Assembly (NCBI RefSeq): GCF_020711255.1
Contig: NZ_JAJFAW010000037.1
Coordinates: 1-35,829, forward strand
From: Hymenobacter plasmatis
GTDB lineage: Bacteria; Bacteroidota; Bacteroidia; Cytophagales; Hymenobacteraceae
Length of the DNA stretch: 35,829 nucleotides
Direction: 5' to 3'
Positions 33,572 through 35,829 of this stretch are shown here, one piece after another (position 1 is the first letter of the stretch; the number at the start of each line of letters is the position of its first letter). The position numbers and the translations under genes were made by a program. The notes under the pieces were generated by a model that saw only the letters and a program-made list of their open reading frames with translations, had not been told where the DNA came from and did not search any database.

Positions 33572-33835
33572 GACCAACCAGCTTGGATTGATTGCCTAAA
33601 CAGTAGTCGTTTGAGTTTCCACAGTTGGAATTAGAAAACCAAGCTATTGCCTGGCTCCCTACCACCACCGGTGGAAAAGCAGAGAAAGTGAGAAAACAGT
33701 AAGGGTTAATTTGGAGAAGTTGCTATCGACTTGCCGGGGCGTGCAGGCATAGGCTTAACTAAGCACCATCCGGCTAGGATGCTCCTAATAAGGTGGCGGC
33801 CGACATAGAAGTAGCTGCTAAGTGAATGAGGAAGG

Positions 33836-35617
33836 TTAAATGGTCAGGGTTTGGGCTATTTTCTCGATGTTGAGGCTGCGGGCCGAGGCGTCGAAAATGC
33901 GGCGGTAGGCCCCGTCGAGCTCGTATAGCTGCCGGTGGGTGCCGCTTTCCACCACCTGGCCTTTCTGCAGCACATAAGCAAAGTCCGCATCCACGATTTG
34001 GGACAGGCTGTGCGAGATGATGACCACCGTGCGGCCCCGCTTCAGCGCATCGATGCTGGCTTTGATTTGCTCGGTTGTGATGGCGTCGAGCGAGGCGGTG
34101 GGCTCGTCGAGGAAGATGATGGGCGGGTTTTTGAGGAACAGCCGCGCAATGGCGATGCGCTGCTGCTGCCCTCCCGAGAGCTGCTGGGCATCGGTTTCGT
34201 ACCCCTCCGGCAGCTGCACGATTTGCTCGTGCAGGAAGGCTTTGGCCGCGGCCTGCTCCACCTCTTCCCGGCTGGCCTCCATCAATCCATAGCGGATATT
34301 TTCTTCCACGGTGCCTTTGAAAATGTGGTTTTTCTGCAGCACCAGCCCAATTTGCTGGCGCAGGGCGTGGGTGTCGTATTCGGTAAGGGGAATGCCGTCG
34401 AGCAGCAGCTCGCCGCGCTGGGGCAGGTAGAACTTGCAGAGCAGGTTGATGACCGTGCTTTTGCCGGCACCGCTCAGCCCCACCAGGGCGGTAGTTTTGC
34501 CGGCCGGGATGGTGAGGCTCACATCGTGCAGGGCCTGCGTGCCGCTGGGGTAGGTGAAGCTGACGTGGCGCAGCTCGAAGGTGCCGCGCAGGTGCGTGGG
34601 CAGCACCGGGCCGCTGGGCTCCACGGCATCGGGGGCGTCCAGCATCTCAAAGAACGCCTCGGAGTAGGTGTGCACCTCGTTCAGCTCGTCGTACATGCGG
34701 TGGAGCTGGCGGATGGGGGCCGATACGTTGCGAAACAGCATGATGTGGAACATGATGGCCCCGAGCGACATGCGCCCGGCCAGCACCAGATAAGCCGTGA
34801 GTACCACGATGAACACCACGCCCAGCTGCTCGACAAAGGATTTTAGCCCATCGAACAGGAAGTTGGTCTTGCGCATGTTCAGCTGGGCATGCCGGAGCTG
34901 CAGCTGCAGGATGTTTTGCTTTTGCTCCTCGTAGTCTTCCCGCACGAAGCTCTTGATAACCACGGCCGAATCGATGAGATTGAGCAGCCCGTGGTTTTTG
35001 TCTTCGCGCAGCCGGCGCATCTGGCTGCGTACGTCACTGAGCCGGAGCGCCTGCCAGTAGCTCAGCCCAAAGTAGACCGGCAGCACCGACAGGGCCACCA
35101 CCCCCAGCTCCCAGCTGGCCGCGAACATGATGCCCAGCGCCACCGCGGCGTTGGCCAGCAGCGGCAAGATGTCGATAAACATGTCCTGCACCAGCTTCAT
35201 GAGGCTGTCCACGCCCTTGTCGAGGCGGGTTTGCAGCCGGCCGGTTTGGTTGCCTAGCTCCGCGTAGAAACCCAGGCGGTAGGAAAGGATGCGCCGCACG
35301 GCATCCTGCGACAAAGCGCTGGACACGTAGATGCGGATTTCTTCGCCGAAAAAATTCTGCCCATATTCCAGCGCAATGGTAATCAGCTCCTTAGCAATTA
35401 GAATGAGGCTAATCGTGAGGAGCAGCGGGGTCCCGCCGCGCAGCCCCTGGCCTTCGGCCAGCAGCCGCTGCACCGAATCCACGGTGTAGCGCAGCACGAA
35501 CGGGTTGACCTGCGCCGTGATGGCCCCTATCAGGGTGAGCAATAGCGTGGCTGCCACGAGGCTGCGATAGGGCCGCACGTAGGGAATCAGGCGCCGTATA
35601 ATCTGCCACAAATTCAT
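33836..35617 (-). CDS. ABC exporter half-transporter (MsbA/multidrug type)
   Basis: This 593-aa protein joins a six-helix ABC exporter membrane domain (about 1-315) to one nucleotide-binding domain (about 340-575). Walker A is GLSGAGKST, the Q-loop is in IGLVLQKNHIF, the signature is LSGGQQQRIAIAR, Walker B is PIIFLDEPTASLD, and the H-loop is in VIISHSLSQI. It should act as a dimer exporting lipids, peptides or drugs across the inner membrane; the substrate cannot be told from sequence alone. The gene stands alone: neighbours on both sides are unrelated and separated by 80-260 bp. The ATG at 35617 is in the usual family position (MNLWQIIRRLIPYVRPYR). Confidence 0.94.
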   Translation of the reverse strand: MNLWQIIRRLIPYVRPYRSLVAATLLLTLIGAITAQVNPFVLRYTVDSVQRLLAEGQGLRGGTPLLLTISLILIAKELITIALEYGQNFFGEEIRIYVSSALSQDAVRRILSYRLGFYAELGNQTGRLQTRLDKGVDSLMKLVQDMFIDILPLLANAAVALGIMFAASWELGVVALSVLPVYFGLSYWQALRLSDVRSQMRRLREDKNHGLLNLIDSAVVIKSFVREDYEEQKQNILQLQLRHAQLNMRKTNFLFDGLKSFVEQLGVVFIVVLTAYLVLAGRMSLGAIMFHIMLFRNVSAPIRQLHRMYDELNEVHTYSEAFFEMLDAPDAVEPSGPVLPTHLRGTFELRHVSFTYPSGTQALHDVSLTIPAGKTTALVGLSGAGKSTVINLLCKFYLPQRGELLLDGIPLTEYDTHALRQQIGLVLQKNHIFKGTVEENIRYGLMEASREEVEQAAAKAFLHEQIVQLPEGYETDAQQLSGGQQQRIAIARLFLKNPPIIFLDEPTASLDAITTEQIKASIDALKRGRTVVIISHSLSQIVDADFAYVLQKGQVVESGTHRQLYELDGAYRRIFDASARSLNIEKIAQTLTI

Positions 35618-35698
35618 CGAATACCCAGCCTATACGACTGTTTTACTACTACTTAAAATTCACGTACCCATCCCGTGAGTTCCCCCTGAAATCTCAGC

Positions 35699-35829
35699 TC
35701 AAGCCTCGGTAGCGGGCAGGACGAGGACGGGGATGGGGCTGCGGCGGAGCAACTCGGCCGTGACGGAGCGGTGGAACACGCCGCCGAGCAGCGTGTGCGG
35801 CCGGGCCGGCACGACCAGCAGCTCGGCCC
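35699..35829 (-). CDS. Universal stress protein, C-terminal part (cut by window edge)
   Basis: Only the last 43 codons or so are in the window. The minus strand encodes AELLVVPARPHTLLGGVFHR, then SVTAELLRRSPIPVLVLP, and ends at TGA 35699-35701. This is the typical UspA C-terminus: the nucleotide-binding loop with a G-x(n)-G(S/T)-like segment (here LLGGVFHRSVT), followed by the final helix and the strand PVLVLP. The 5' part lies beyond the right edge. UspA proteins are cytosolic, bind ATP in many cases, and respond to stress. Confidence 0.85.
   Translation of the reverse strand, partial: AELLVVPARPHTLLGGVFHRSVTAELLRRSPIPVLVLPATEA

Overview
The window looks like a chromosomal segment of a GC-rich member of the Bacteroidota, most likely Hymenobacter or a close relative (Cytophagales). 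Three secreted proteins end in type IX secretion system (T9SS) C-terminal sorting domains. Candidate promoters carry the Bacteroidota -7 element TAnnTTTG, and Shine-Dalgarno sequences are weak or absent. Several protein families here (tandem D-Ala-D-Ala ligase, CDICGC outer-membrane protein, MbnP lipoprotein) are typical of the group. No complete mobile element, CRISPR array or rRNA gene is visible.

Layout. 0.3-3.3 kb (-): a secreted SBBP beta-propeller/HYR adhesin-like protein with its own terminator. 3.5-4.4 kb: an unrecognised protein with a decayed zinc-ribbon-like region, then a CAT-anticodon tRNA (-) next to three TGTCCCGCA repeats, possibly an old integration site. 4.5-7.9 kb (+): HAD phosphatase, site-2 protease, small membrane protein and family-2 glycosyltransferase. 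8.1-10.9 kb (+): a probable metal/copper-handling group made of a small Cys-containing membrane protein, an MbnP lipoprotein and a CDICGC outer-membrane protein, followed by a conserved 118-aa protein. 11.0-12.2 kb (-): phosphoglycerate kinase. 12.5-18.2 kb (+): double-length D-Ala-D-Ala ligase, PASTA protein and T9SS protein, a cell-wall/cell-surface group. The ligase gene is bracketed by two copies of a multi-hairpin MITE-like repeat. 18.4-19.2 kb (-): fasciclin protein. 19.2-20.4 kb: a gene-poor stretch with an apparently decayed gene and a small ORF. 20.5-23.7 kb (-): a 1079-aa IPT/TIG-repeat T9SS protein. 24.2-26.9 kb (-): copA copper ATPase followed by a CupA-like, histidine-free cupredoxin. 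27.6-29.9 kb (+): a cytosolic PAS-rich sensor histidine kinase without an adjacent response regulator. 30.1-33.6 kb (-): mgtA-type Mg2+ P-type ATPase behind an unknown envelope protein. 33.8-35.6 kb (-): ABC exporter half-transporter. 35.7 kb to the end (-): the 3' end of a universal stress protein gene.

Functional themes are cell-surface display through T9SS, peptidoglycan precursor synthesis, and metal handling (MbnP group, CopA/CupA-like pair, MgtA). The least explained signals are a short motif, TTGAGCT (AGCTCAA on the other strand), that recurs about ten times in roughly 5.4 kb of non-coding DNA; the paired hairpin repeats, one of which supplies the stop codon of the ligase gene; and the metal-handling group. 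All assignments come from reading the sequence by eye; no database search was run.
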